A program made the translations under genes and the position numbers. Source: Parasporobacterium paucivorans DSM 15970 (GTDB taxonomy: Bacteria; Bacillota; Clostridia; Lachnospirales; Lachnospiraceae). From it: DNA of 64,000 nt. The stretch covers positions 1 to 64,000 of the forward strand of contig NZ_FQYT01000003.1 in the NCBI RefSeq assembly GCF_900141895.1, given 5' to 3'. Under the pieces are notes generated by a model, which ran no database searches, was not told the origin of the DNA, and saw only the letters and a list, made by a program, of their open reading frames with translations. This document shows positions 34,595-43,005 of this stretch, piece after piece. Positions within the stretch are counted from its first letter, which is position 1, and every line of letters starts with the position of its first letter.

Positions 34595-35752
34595 CTAAAC
34601 CTTGCTTAATCCGTCTACTGTTACACGTTTGCGCTGTTGTGGAATCCCCATCGCCTCGCTGAATTCATTGTATTGTGCACTTGTTCCACGATAGGACGCG
34701 CGATATATTGACATTTCATCCTTATCGGCTCCTCCTTTTTCCAGTAGCTTAATCTCTTGCCGTTGCTTACGCATGAGTGCTTCAAGTTGCCGTTGTCGTT
34801 GCGTGGCCTCATACGTGGTGTATTCCTGCCCTTTATATGGAGTAGGTGTATTCTCGTCTGCGTTCATCTGTTTAAGCTGCTTATCCGTGTAGTTTCGCAC
34901 GCTGGCACCCGGTACAAACGGATTATAGGAATGATAGCAGTTGATTCCAAGTAGGCCACCCGCACTTCCTAATCCACAGATGGTCGTTAATTGCTTTTTG
35001 CTATATACTTTGCCTTGCCACTTCTGGTGAGATGGACGCGCCCCGCCGTGCCAATCAACCTCGAAATAGTCCGTATCTAACTGTTCAGCCACATCATCGT
35101 TAATTTTAGCGACTGTCTGATTAAACCCGGTCATTAAAGCCATTCTCATAGCTGATTCCACCCGGAAGGAGCGACCGCTTGCATAATCCACGGTACGCAG
35201 GCCGGAGGATGTCATTTCCCCAACTATACGCTTTAAGATACTGTTGTAATCATAAGTGCCGGTTGTCAGGTCCATCATGGCACCATCCAGAGCCTCCTGG
35301 TAATACTTTGATAGCTCCGTAAATACAATCTTTCCATTCACACGTTTAGCAAAGCCCATTGTGTTGGTTATGTTGCGGAACGTCCCGGAAGTCTGCTTCT
35401 TTACCGCGCCGATAATGGTCTGCAGTTCCTTGTTTTCTTTGAACGGTATCAGCTTAACCCCGGAAGCATCATATAGCGCCTTATCGCGGATATAAGCCTG
35501 TCCAAGTGTATCGGAATACAATCGGGCCATTTCTTTATCGGAGAAGCCCAATAGGTCTTGTAGCGTTTCACGGATATATTCATCTGATTCCCCCAGCATG
35601 CGCAATCTGTTTAACTGCCAATCGGCTGTCGCTGATATTTCCATGCTTGCCCGGATGCGCTCCACTAAATCAGCCATGATTCTATCTTCCGTGGATGATA
35701 CCGCAGCGCTTAGTTTAATCGGGATACCCTCTAATTCGTCGGAATGTAGCAC
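34595..35752 (-). CDS. Phage minor capsid protein 2 (head morphogenesis)
   Basis: The protein starts at GTG 35752 with GAGGTG close upstream. Its C-terminal half has DYFEVDWHGGARPSHQKWQGKVYSKKQL and GLLGINCYHSYNPFVPG, the signature of the phage_min_cap2 family (SPP1 gp7-like). A few copies bind the portal inside the head and help DNA ejection. At 385 residues it is full length, and it follows the portal gene by 9 bp. Confidence 0.85.
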   Translation of the reverse strand: MLHSDELEGIPIKLSAAVSSTEDRIMADLVERIRASMEISATADWQLNRLRMLGESDEYIRETLQDLLGFSDKEMARLYSDTLGQAYIRDKALYDASGVKLIPFKENKELQTIIGAVKKQTSGTFRNITNTMGFAKRVNGKIVFTELSKYYQEALDGAMMDLTTGTYDYNSILKRIVGEMTSSGLRTVDYASGRSFRVESAMRMALMTGFNQTVAKINDDVAEQLDTDYFEVDWHGGARPSHQKWQGKVYSKKQLTTICGLGSAGGLLGINCYHSYNPFVPGASVRNYTDKQLKQMNADENTPTPYKGQEYTTYEATQRQRQLEALMRKQRQEIKLLEKGGADKDEMSIYRASYRGTSAQYNEFSEAMGIPQQRKRVTVDGLSKV

Positions 35753-35761
35753 TTAATCACC

Positions 35762-37114
35762 TCACATCTGCAGGTTATCCGGTAATATGTCGGCCTGTTC
35801 CGGTATCATTCGCTTAGCGGTTTCTTCATCCTCTGCATACCACTTCGCCCGGTACTCCCATAACGACATAACGCCCATGGCTACATCCTGTCTGTCCTGC
35901 GTGCGCTCCGTTGCTTTATCCTCAATTATGGAATCATCAAAGCTGACTGTTACCTCGATATCACTTTGGTTGCCCAATAAAGCAGATATTCCCTTTACGA
36001 GGCCCCGCAATGCATATTCCAGGATGATTTTATGCTTCTTTAAGTTTTGGAATAGCTCAGACTGTTCGGAAATAATCTCTGTTGCCGTTTTTACCCCCGC
36101 GCCATCAAACTGGAATCGACTGTTGCCTAATCCACACTTAAACGACAATAAATCAAGCATCTTCTGGATGCCTGCGTTATGCTCATCTGCCCGGATTGGC
36201 ACGCTGATATGCGTTATCTTATTATCTGATTCCCTTCCGCCCGGTATCGCATAAAATCGCGTATCGTTTTTGTTGAATACCGGCTTTTTAACCCCGTCGG
36301 CGGTTAGCTGAATCGTTGCCATGGATAACGGAACAATTATCTTTGTCTTTCCCAGCTCAAACTCATTGCAATAGGAATCGTAAGCTAAATCCACACCCTC
36401 TAGCTGGTCGATGGCGTTAGCAAATACCGATATCCCCATTGGGCTGTCTAAATCGATGTTATTCACGATATTCGGCGTCATGATCTGGAATAACGGAATG
36501 GATATGCCCGTTTCCACAATAGGCAGCAGGCCCTCTGGTAATTCCATATCCTTGCCGGTGTCTGCGTTGATATAGTGGTTTTCAATCTCATATAATCCAC
36601 GCGCATTCTTCCGGTGTATCTGCAGATATGTGACTTCTAAACCGCCTACCTGCCGGGAGCTAGCAAAAGCGCATTCTGTGATATCTCCATTGTCCCATGC
36701 TAACGGATGAATCATATCGGCCCGCACGTAATCAATAATGATTTGGCCGTTGTCCATGTATTCCACAAAAGCGCCTGTGCCGAACGCGAATATCAATTCG
36801 ATAAGTTGATTGGCCCGAATGTCAAAGTTGTTATGCTCGAAGATTGCTTCTAGCTGCTTATTCAGTGCCTCTTTACTTGTCGTAACGGCTGTCTTTTCGT
36901 TCATGAGAAGATTCGCCCAGTCCTCACAGACACGCTTCGCCATTGCAAGGGAATAGCGGTCAAACGATATTGTTTCGAGGCCGTTAAATACAGTATACTG
37001 GTGGAAGCCTTTGACATATCCCTGATACCAGTCCTGCCATTCCAAGATATATGATTCCGTTTCGTCCGATATCGTGTTATATCCGTTGTTGCCTAAATAT
37101 TCTCGTATGTTCAT
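35762..37114 (-). CDS. Portal protein (SPP1 Gp6-like)
   Basis: The 450-residue protein (MNIREYLGNNGYNTISDETESYILEWQDWYQGYVKGFHQYTV..., DRYSLAMAKRVCEDWANLLMNEK, later GLGNSRFQFDG) fits the SPP1-type portal, a dodecamer at one capsid vertex through which DNA is packaged. Its position between large terminase and minor capsid protein is canonical. No lesion is seen. Confidence 0.9.
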   Translation of the reverse strand: MNIREYLGNNGYNTISDETESYILEWQDWYQGYVKGFHQYTVFNGLETISFDRYSLAMAKRVCEDWANLLMNEKTAVTTSKEALNKQLEAIFEHNNFDIRANQLIELIFAFGTGAFVEYMDNGQIIIDYVRADMIHPLAWDNGDITECAFASSRQVGGLEVTYLQIHRKNARGLYEIENHYINADTGKDMELPEGLLPIVETGISIPLFQIMTPNIVNNIDLDSPMGISVFANAIDQLEGVDLAYDSYCNEFELGKTKIIVPLSMATIQLTADGVKKPVFNKNDTRFYAIPGGRESDNKITHISVPIRADEHNAGIQKMLDLLSFKCGLGNSRFQFDGAGVKTATEIISEQSELFQNLKKHKIILEYALRGLVKGISALLGNQSDIEVTVSFDDSIIEDKATERTQDRQDVAMGVMSLWEYRAKWYAEDEETAKRMIPEQADILPDNLQM

Positions 37115-37128
37115 TGCTTACCACCTCA

Positions 37129-38427
37129 CTATAAATATAATATTTCGTCCTGCACGCTCTCCGTCGTATATTCCATACTGTCCAGACTATCAATGTTCAT
37201 CTTGCCATCGTCCAGCCTTATGTCTTTGTTTGCCTGCTTATCATCATATACGGCACCTTCTAAGGCTTCCCGTGTATGTGTGCAGGACTTATGTATCTTG
37301 TATCGCATCTGCGCCATCATGGAGTTATAAAAAGCGATCCGGTTATTGATTGAACCCTTGATCGCGTTCTTTATGTCAATATTGATTCTGTTTTTCATTA
37401 CCGCCGCTTCCAGTCCAGATATCAATGTCTGCTCCGCGCTATCACAATATGCCTCATAACACTTATATTTCATCTGTACCTGGCGTACAAAGTCGCAGAA
37501 GTCCGCTTCTAATTGGGCTGGATTAATGCGTTCCTTCCGGTAATACTCCTTTATGGTTACGACTTCCTTGTATCCATAAGTGAATCCGGTAAACGTGAAT
37601 GAATGGGCCGACTTCGTTCCGCCGAAATCCACTCCGATTATTCCGTACTGAATCGGGTTAGCGGCCAGCCAATCATCATCGACTATATAGTTATCCACAT
37701 TGTCGGCAAATGTCTGATAGATCAATCCTTCGGAGGCTACCCATAAACCTAAAATAAAGCGCTTGAAGAACACGCCCGTAAATGCATTGTGGAAAAACGC
37801 TTTCTTGACCGGGCTTAATGTCAAGTTATCATCCATTGTGAAATGCAGATGATACACGCCCTTTTGTTTAGCCTTTAATATGAATTCCGCATTGATGTAG
37901 TGATACGGCCCTTCCGGGTTACAGTTCAACCATATTTTCGCGCCATCCACGGAACACCTGGCTATCATCTGATCTATAAATGACTGTGGAAATAAAGCGG
38001 CCTCATCCGCATAAGCTCCGGCAGCCGTTAAACCTTGCAAGGCATCCTGCGATGCTTCGGTGTTGGCTCCGTATAAATAATAAGTATTGGTACCTACTTC
38101 GATATGGGCATCACTACCGGAACGGATATATATATACGGCCAGTTCCATGCTTCAAGAATCTGCAGCATTGGCTTGACCACGTTCTTTTTGAGTGCACCC
38201 ATGCTCTTGCCGGCCAGGATAAATGATTCCCCGGAGTATAACTCTTGTGACCATTGAAGGAATCCGCAAATACAGGCGATTGTCTTACCGGACCGGATAG
38301 ATCCATCAGCAATAACAAAATCATTCTCTGCAGACTTTATCCCCGGCCTCCACCAGTTCATGAGCCTTAACTGTTGCTTACTGAATGGCTTGAAATTAAA
38401 CGTCGTCGGCTTGCGCGGTTTCCTCAT
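37129..38427 (-). CDS. terL: Terminase large subunit (PBSX/SPP1 type)
   Basis: The ATPase half has a Walker A-like DGSIRSGKT at 41-49 and Walker B GAYADEAALF at 137-146. The nuclease half has IGVDFGGTK with D267 as a likely metal ligand. The enzyme cuts concatemeric phage DNA and drives it into the prohead. With an SPP1-type portal, headful (pac) packaging is likely. Its ATG at 38427 has GGAGG upstream and overlaps the end of terS by 32 bp in another frame. Confidence 0.95.
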   Translation of the reverse strand: MRKPRKPTTFNFKPFSKQQLRLMNWWRPGIKSAENDFVIADGSIRSGKTIACICGFLQWSQELYSGESFILAGKSMGALKKNVVKPMLQILEAWNWPYIYIRSGSDAHIEVGTNTYYLYGANTEASQDALQGLTAAGAYADEAALFPQSFIDQMIARCSVDGAKIWLNCNPEGPYHYINAEFILKAKQKGVYHLHFTMDDNLTLSPVKKAFFHNAFTGVFFKRFILGLWVASEGLIYQTFADNVDNYIVDDDWLAANPIQYGIIGVDFGGTKSAHSFTFTGFTYGYKEVVTIKEYYRKERINPAQLEADFCDFVRQVQMKYKCYEAYCDSAEQTLISGLEAAVMKNRINIDIKNAIKGSINNRIAFYNSMMAQMRYKIHKSCTHTREALEGAVYDDKQANKDIRLDDGKMNIDSLDSMEYTTESVQDEILYL

Positions 38428-38908
38428 CGCTTACCTCCGTGTCATCGTCAAACAGGCTGCTCAAATCGTCCTGCGATGGCTTAATTGCATTCAGGAAGCT
38501 CTTGATTCCTTCCGAGTTATCCGTTTTGCCCATCATTACATCGTTTGTATATTTCTCGCGCTCATTACGGATGCGCAGTTCTTCCAGTTCCATCTCTGAT
38601 TTGACCGTCTGCCCGATTGTGTCGCGAATAGCCGTATATGCTTTTACATCGCCTTCCATTGCCTTTTTTATTATGGCCGCGTTCACGGCGCTTTCCACTG
38701 TGCTTTTAACGCCCATAGCTTCAAGCATTGGGGTTATATCGGGACTGTCTATTTTGGCGGTTAATAAGGCGTTTAAGACCTTTCGGAAGTCTGCTTTTTC
38801 TCGCCTGACCTTGGCGGATTGTTCGCATCCCTTGCGCTGTATCTCTCGTAGCTCGCTCGTTGGTCGAGAATCAAACCCTTTTCCTTTTAAGTTCTCCGGA
38901 TTCGCCAT
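38396..38908 (-). CDS. terS: Terminase small subunit
   Basis: Read from the ATG at 38908 (AAGGAAGGTGAGG upstream), the protein is about 170 residues: MANPENLKGKGFDSRPTSELREIQRKG, a helical DNA-binding N-terminus, an oligomerisation helix (EMELEELRIRNEREKY) and an acidic tail ending EETAQADDV. It recognises the packaging site and feeds TerL. Its place directly before terL supports the call. Confidence 0.8.
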   Translation of the reverse strand: MANPENLKGKGFDSRPTSELREIQRKGCEQSAKVRREKADFRKVLNALLTAKIDSPDITPMLEAMGVKSTVESAVNAAIIKKAMEGDVKAYTAIRDTIGQTVKSEMELEELRIRNEREKYTNDVMMGKTDNSEGIKSFLNAIKPSQDDLSSLFDDDTEVSDEETAQADDV

Positions 38909-38935
38909 CACCTCACCTTCCTTCACTTTGTATAT

Positions 38936-39193
38936 TTATCTTCTAATACCTTTTTGACTGTTATAATACATCTGCTTTCGTTCCCTTAACTGTCCATACT
39001 CCGTATCACTCAACAGTCTGCGACACGATCCCATCAGGTAGCTGCTATACGGCATCTTGTTATCCCTGATGCATCGGAGTAATGTCTGGCAGCCTTTGTA
39101 GGTGCTGAGATGCGCGTGCTGATGATAGGCTCCACCAATCCGTACTACCATGTAATTGTTGTGTTGTTTAATGATATCTAATTTAATATCCAT
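38936..39193 (-). CDS. Hypothetical phage protein (85 aa)
   Basis: No family is recognised. The sequence (MDIKLDIIKQHNNYMVVRIGGAYHQHAHLSTYKGCQ..., basic C-terminus ending SQKGIRR) has no membrane segment. It is the gene just before terS and probably transcribed from the late promoter. Small proteins here can be packaging accessories, but there is no direct evidence. Confidence 0.6.
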   Translation of the reverse strand: MDIKLDIIKQHNNYMVVRIGGAYHQHAHLSTYKGCQTLLRCIRDNKMPYSSYLMGSCRRLLSDTEYGQLRERKQMYYNSQKGIRR

Positions 39194-39296
39194 GTATTAT
39201 CCCTTCTCGGGTCACAACATGTATCCCGCACAGTCCCGCCTCTAGTGCATTGTTGGGATACCCAACCCGATAGCATAAAGCTATCTCACCATAATT

Positions 39297-39437
39297 TTAT
39301 TTCAGCTTATTCTCAACACATCGCTCGTCCGGCACGCTCATATACCGAATCGCCCCGTTACTCATCCTCTGCTTAATTACTTTCCCGCATTGCTTTGATG
39401 CCAGATGCGGGCATCTTACACATGTTTTGCGTTTCAT
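39297..39437 (-). CDS. Small Cys-containing phage protein (46 aa)
   Basis: The start at 39437 (AAAGGG upstream) gives MKRKTCVRCPHLASKQCGKV... with C6, C9, C17 and a later C in DERCVENK, a possible small zinc knuckle. It is the first gene behind the late promoter. The open frame continues to 39527, but the extension lacks a ribosome site. Confidence 0.55.
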   Translation of the reverse strand: MKRKTCVRCPHLASKQCGKVIKQRMSNGAIRYMSVPDERCVENKLK

Positions 39438-39563
39438 ATGGTTTGATTCCCTTTCGATTAAGGAGGTGGAGCACACTCTGGGTTTCAAGTGCACTCCGAT
39501 TATGAATGCAACAAAAAGAGCACCCACGAATGAGCGCCCTTGTGATAATCTCTTTATATTAAC

Positions 39564-39596
39564 ATTATACTCGATATAGAACGGACAGAACGGACA
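39564..39596 (-). promoter_or_regulatory. Putative late promoter with tandem activator repeats
   Basis: On the minus strand TATAAT (39564-39569) is preceded by two adjacent 9-bp copies of TGTCCGTTC (39588-39596, 39579-39587) in place of a good -35. The arrangement suggests activator binding, most simply by the late regulator encoded just upstream (39599-40027). Confidence 0.6.
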
Positions 39597-39598
39597 AC

Positions 39599-40027
39599 TT
39601 ATGTTTTAACCATGTCCTTTTTGAAGTATCTATCATACGTTTTCCGTATGCAATCCGCCGTATTATATCCACCTAGTTCCATTGCAATTTGATTCCAGCT
39701 CATACATGATACGTTGCGGAAGTACATTATCTGCCTCATTTGGCTATCCGGCACACTGTTGATATAATGCATTATCTTCCCGCGTTGCAACTGTATCTCT
39801 GCTAACTTGCCTTTGATTATCTCCCGGACTGTTTCCATCTCGATGGCAGTATTCCCGGTCGAATCCGATATCCCGGTATTAAACGGCATCCCGGTCAGCA
39901 CTTGCCCCTTAACGAGGGATTGGCATTGCATCCGTTCTAATTCCCGTTGCCACATTTTGATTTCATCGTTGATGTAATATATCTGTTTGAGTTCTTCCCT
40001 TGTCAATATAAACCCCCTTATGCTCAT
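39599..40027 (-). CDS. Late transcription regulator (ArpU/DUF1492-like)
   Basis: The 142-residue protein ends in a sigma-region-4-like helix-turn-helix: YRNVSCMSWNQIAM-type segment (MYFRNVSCMSWNQIAMELGGYNTADCIRKTYDRYF, residues ~101-135). An N-terminal coiled helix precedes it. Such proteins sit at the early/late boundary of Firmicutes phages and switch on late genes. Its stop is immediately before the putative late promoter, whose tandem repeats are the likely target. Confidence 0.75.
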   Translation of the reverse strand: MSIRGFILTREELKQIYYINDEIKMWQRELERMQCQSLVKGQVLTGMPFNTGISDSTGNTAIEMETVREIIKGKLAEIQLQRGKIMHYINSVPDSQMRQIMYFRNVSCMSWNQIAMELGGYNTADCIRKTYDRYFKKDMVKT

Positions 40028-40149
40028 AATTTGCCCATTTAAGCCATTTGATTATTTACCCTTACATTGTACCGACTAACCCTACACAATCCCGATTTGC
40101 CTATCGCAATCAATCAGATTCGCTATCTCCGGACTATATAACCACACAC

Positions 40150-40263
40150 TCAATCATCCCAATAGTCCGTATCGTTATCCAGCGTTATCAGCGACGTAAT
40201 GATTATCCCGGCCGATGCCCCGACTGCTAAGCCGATTAGTAAGCCTATTATTATATTGGTCAT
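40150..40263 (-). CDS. Single-span membrane peptide (37 aa)
   Basis: MTNIIIGLLIGLAVGASAGI, with a further IITSLITL, is one glycine-rich transmembrane helix, followed by an acidic tail (DNDTDYWDD). The ATG at 40263 has GGAGG 7 nt upstream and lies right after the Gp49-like gene. No function is known. Confidence 0.6.
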   Translation of the reverse strand: MTNIIIGLLIGLAVGASAGIIITSLITLDNDTDYWDD

Positions 40264-40264
40264 G

Positions 40265-40528
40265 CTATTCCTCCGATAATTCACATTGCAGCTTATATCC
40301 CTCTAGCTCCCACAGTTTGTTTTTGATTCTATCCATGCATATTCCATATCCTATTGTTGCGCTAAAATTCTCCGGGCTTACGCAGGCGCTTGATTCGGTC
40401 AATATAAATCCATTTTCAAGTTGTACTGTTACTATTAGGCACTTATCAAACGCTACATCCGCTACGACCATCGCCGTATTAATTAAATCGTCAATCTGTT
40501 CCTGAGTTACCGTTCTTCCTTTTTTCAT
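40265..40528 (-). CDS. Gp49-like phage protein (87 aa)
   Basis: The pattern VQLENGFILTESSACVSPENF followed by IGYGICMDRIKNKLWELEGYKL matches the phage Gp49-like family, in which a conserved G-Y/E-S-A-C-V-x-P-x-N-F segment precedes a KxWxLEGYxL end. The molecular role is unknown. Present in many Firmicutes phages among the small early genes. Confidence 0.8.
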   Translation of the reverse strand: MKKGRTVTQEQIDDLINTAMVVADVAFDKCLIVTVQLENGFILTESSACVSPENFSATIGYGICMDRIKNKLWELEGYKLQCELSEE

Positions 40529-40544
40529 GATTTGCTCTCCTTTT

Positions 40545-40961
40545 CTATTTATAGATATCTGCGATCAGTGTCGGCTCGGTGTCAGTCCATTGGATGGATT
40601 GGAATAGCCCAGAAAGACAAAACCATACACATCCTCCATACGCACTCAAATCCCATCTATCCTCGTGTTTTATTGGCTTAGTAGTGAATAAGTTTAAATC
40701 TCCATTCTTATTTCTTACAATCCACTCATATTCTTCTGGAAGATTTCTTGCAATTACCTTTTCATCCTCCGTAAATTGTTTTGGTATCATGATTTCACGC
40801 TCCAATAATTTATCAAGAAATACTGAGGTTTCAGACCAATTCGGATTTCTCACACTATTAACTAATAATTTATTATCAAGTATTTTATATTTTGAATCAC
40901 TCACGTTGAAGTAAAATATCACACCCTCGGGCACCTCTAAAAATTCTGATAATGTTTTCAT
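40545..40961 (-). CDS. Hypothetical phage protein (138 aa)
   Basis: The sequence MKTLSEFLEVPEGVIFYFNV continues with a Trp/Tyr-rich C-terminal half (EEYEWIVRNKNGDLNLFTTKP, CVWFCLSGLFQSIQW). I do not recognise a named family, though proteins of this look are common among small phage early genes. Its ATG overlaps the upstream stop by 4 bases. Confidence 0.6.
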   Translation of the reverse strand: MKTLSEFLEVPEGVIFYFNVSDSKYKILDNKLLVNSVRNPNWSETSVFLDKLLEREIMIPKQFTEDEKVIARNLPEEYEWIVRNKNGDLNLFTTKPIKHEDRWDLSAYGGCVWFCLSGLFQSIQWTDTEPTLIADIYK

Positions 40962-41308
40962 TCTTCATTCTCCTTTTCTTCTGCTGGTTGATTAAAATAC
41001 GCTAAGATACCATCTTTCCAACAACAATCTCCACATTCATAAAATTTACTTGTTTTATCTGTATGGTGTGTTTTGTAGTATATGCAACTTCTACATCCAA
41101 CCGGATACCAATCATCTCTGCTTTCGTTCGTGGCTTTATCAATAAACTCCGCCAAACTCTCGTTACTCTCCCGGATAGCCTCGCCGTTGGTTTTGGGTGG
41201 AATCGGCTCGAATTCACTCGAATACGCATGAGAACATTCCACGCATGGCATTTCATCATCGTCCTTGTCTTGGTACTTGCAAAACTCACATCCTTTATAT
41301 TCGCTCAT
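40958..41308 (-). CDS. Cys-rich putative zinc-binding phage protein (116 aa)
   Basis: From ATG 41308 the protein starts MSEYKGCEFCKYQDKDDDEMPCVECSHAY, with CxxC pairs, and has another Cys group near the end (GCRSCIYY, CGDCCWKDG). It resembles the 102-residue protein at 43620-43928 in layout (GCEFCKF..., PKTN.E...ES...L..FI), so the two are probably diverged paralogues inside one phage. Function unknown. The ATG overlaps the preceding stop (ATGA). Confidence 0.65.
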   Translation of the reverse strand: MSEYKGCEFCKYQDKDDDEMPCVECSHAYSSEFEPIPPKTNGEAIRESNESLAEFIDKATNESRDDWYPVGCRSCIYYKTHHTDKTSKFYECGDCCWKDGILAYFNQPAEEKENEE

Positions 41309-41592
41309 TCCTTTCCCTCCCACTTTAAAATCTGATAACATTCAAGACATATCCTTTGGTCATCTTCTAGTACGTCTCCACACGATGGACATAAGGGTTC
41401 AGCTTCGTCACCTGCTGAAAAGTAGGATTGATGTGAAGGTGTCCAGATGACAGACTTTGGTATCTGCTTTTCCCTAGCCTCAATCAAAAATTTTAATTCC
41501 TTGGTAGCTATAGTAGTTTCACCTAGTCCGTCAATTCTAAATGTAGCAGATTCAGTTTTTTGTATCATTTCAATAATTTCTTGTTTGTTCAT
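41305..41592 (-). CDS. Phage protein with C-terminal zinc ribbon (95 aa)
   Basis: The N-terminal helix (MNKQEIIEMIQKTESATFRID) is followed by a C-terminal CPSCG...CLEC ribbon. The ATG at 41592 is behind AAAGGAG. No named family; role unknown. Confidence 0.6.
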   Translation of the reverse strand: MNKQEIIEMIQKTESATFRIDGLGETTIATKELKFLIEAREKQIPKSVIWTPSHQSYFSAGDEAEPLCPSCGDVLEDDQRICLECYQILKWEGKE

Positions 41593-41609
41593 CCTTGACA
41601 ACTCCTTTC

Positions 41610-41768
41610 CTACAAACTAACACCAAGTTTTTCTTTAATATAGTTTTCAACATCATTACATTCTTCCTCTAAGATATTCCAACTTTCAATCAAGTCCTTA
41701 TAACTATTTCTTCTCATTTCCTTCATCGCCATGCGAAACCATGCGTCTAGTTTTTCAGGTCTATCCAT
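41610..41768 (-). CDS. Small acidic helical phage protein (52 aa)
   Basis: MDRPEKLDAWFRMAMKEMRR is followed by an amphipathic acidic helix ending YIKEKLGVSL. The ATG lies within the last codons of the interrupted gene upstream. No family recognised. Confidence 0.5.
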   Translation of the reverse strand: MDRPEKLDAWFRMAMKEMRRNSYKDLIESWNILEEECNDVENYIKEKLGVSL

Positions 41769-42081
41769 CTATTCCACCACCTTTTACAGTTTCTATAAAA
41801 TAAACTAACATTCCGTACACTTCTTGTTCGGTAAATTCTTCATGCTCATGATTTATTATGTTACTCGTAATCGCTTCTAGATTTTCAACCACTTTATCCA
41901 CATCATAGACGGTAGGTTGGTTATTAATCATTTCTCTCAATATTGTCCCATATGCTTTAAGTGTCTTTTCGATTATATCCTTTGTGGCATCTTCATCTTC
42001 AATGTCTACACTTGTTTAATATGGGCTGTCTTCGTTTTCTAATTCCTTTAATAATACTTTTCTGCTGATTAAATCACTCAT
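41761..42081 (-). pseudogene. Phage gene with an in-frame nonsense codon (about 106 aa)
   Basis: The ATG at 42081 opens MSDLISRKVLLKELENEDSPY and meets TAA at codon 22. In the same frame the sequence continues TSVDIEDEDATKDIIEKTLK...QPTVYDVDKVVENLEAITSN to a stop at 41761. The two halves together match a common phage protein type (MSDLISR start, PTVYDVDKVVE middle), so the TAA is a true interruption in one gene. The rest of the frame is undamaged, which points to a recent mutation, stop-codon read-through or a sequencing error. Confidence 0.75.
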
Positions 42082-42221
42082 TCCCTCGCCTCCCAATCTT
42101 CGCACCCTTCGTCGTGCCCACCGTCATGCACTCCGTAGTTCTCGCACTCCTCGTTTCCGCAGATGAAATCTCCTTGTCTGTCTTTCAGGCTATATATACA
42201 CGTTCCGCAACATTTTTTCAT
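42078..42221 (-). CDS. Cys-rich small phage protein (47 aa)
   Basis: MKKCCGTCIYSLKDRQGDFI is followed by CGNEECENYG, giving a likely zinc-binding knuckle, and an acidic tail. The stop overlaps the next ATG by 4 bases (ATGA). Function unknown. Confidence 0.6.
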   Translation of the reverse strand: MKKCCGTCIYSLKDRQGDFICGNEECENYGVHDGGHDEGCEDWEARE

Positions 42222-42222
42222 A

Positions 42223-42381
42223 TTAGCTTTCCTCCATTAACTTTTTCTTTAGCTTTGCGTACTCTTCGTCAAAGTTCACACAAAACTTATCTCTATTCGG
42301 GTCATCCTTTAATTCTTCCATCGTTTTCACAAGGTCTAATAAAAACCTTAATGTTGCTCCGTTCATTCTTCCTCCGTTCAT
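42223..42381 (-). CDS. Small helical phage protein (52 aa)
   Basis: MNGGRMNGATLRFLLDLVKT leads into a charged helix ending KLKKKLMEES. The ATG at 42381 overlaps the YopX-like stop (ATGA) and has AGGAGG 7 nt upstream. No function is known. Confidence 0.55.
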   Translation of the reverse strand: MNGGRMNGATLRFLLDLVKTMEELKDDPNRDKFCVNFDEEYAKLKKKLMEES

Positions 42382-42749
42382 TGTTTGTCCTCCTGGATTA
42401 GTTCTGGGTTTTCGTAGATGTTGCCGATTACGTGCATCCTTGTGTTTGACACATGATACAATCCGTTATGCTCACACCGGAATCTAAATCCATATGCCTC
42501 TTCCGACCAGACTACGGTCATTGTCTCAAGTTGTTCATCGAAGAATCTAATGCTTACAATGTCCCCCTCATAAATCTCTTTTCCGTTCGTATCGTGCAGG
42601 CCGGTGTATTGCATTAGTTCAATTTCGTCAAGGCATCTCCACGGATACCCATTACAATTCATCATTTTTGTTTCAAAATTAATATTGTAAACCGGAATTA
42701 TCTCCTTAAGATTCTTTTCCCATGCCCGAAACTTTATCTGTCTACTCAT
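42378..42749 (-). CDS. YopX-like phage protein
   Basis: From the ATG at 42749 (CGGAGG upstream) the protein starts MSRQIKFRAWEKNLKEIIPV and contains LMQYTGLHDTNGKEIYEGDIVSI and HVIGNIYENPEL. These are the three hallmark segments of the YopX family. It is widespread in phages and of unknown function. At 123 residues it is full length. The frame extends to 42812 but without a supported start. Confidence 0.9.
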   Translation of the reverse strand: MSRQIKFRAWEKNLKEIIPVYNINFETKMMNCNGYPWRCLDEIELMQYTGLHDTNGKEIYEGDIVSIRFFDEQLETMTVVWSEEAYGFRFRCEHNGLYHVSNTRMHVIGNIYENPELIQEDKQ

Positions 42750-43005
42750 TATTATCCTCCGTCTTTCCATTAGCCATATGGAAGCTAAGTCTTGCGATAA
42801 TCCGCAATGCATCCGCCGTCAGTGCTTTGTTGGGCATCCTTGCGTTTCTAAACTTTTCTTCTTCCCACCAGGGAATATCATTTACGCCCTCAAGCTTTCT
42901 TGCGCGCCGTTTCTTTATTTCCGCATCAATCCATTCTTTGTGTATACGCTCTTCTTCCACCAATTCCAGAAGCCCTTGTATTAATTTCAGCTTATTCATA
43001 CTCAT
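42742..43005 (-). CDS. Hypothetical phage protein (87 aa)
   Basis: The protein is helical and charged (LIQGLLELVEEERIHKEWIDAEIKKRRARKLEG), with a WWEEEKFRNARM segment. Its ATG overlaps the MazG-like stop and its end overlaps the YopX-like start, so the three are tightly coupled. Family not recognised. Confidence 0.6.
   Translation of the reverse strand: MSMNKLKLIQGLLELVEEERIHKEWIDAEIKKRRARKLEGVNDIPWWEEEKFRNARMPNKALTADALRIIARLSFHMANGKTEDNNE

Noticed and set aside
39276-39291. Hairpin GATAGC/GCTATC as a terminator in the late region
   Set aside because: It lacks a U tract on either strand and lies between co-transcribed late genes.
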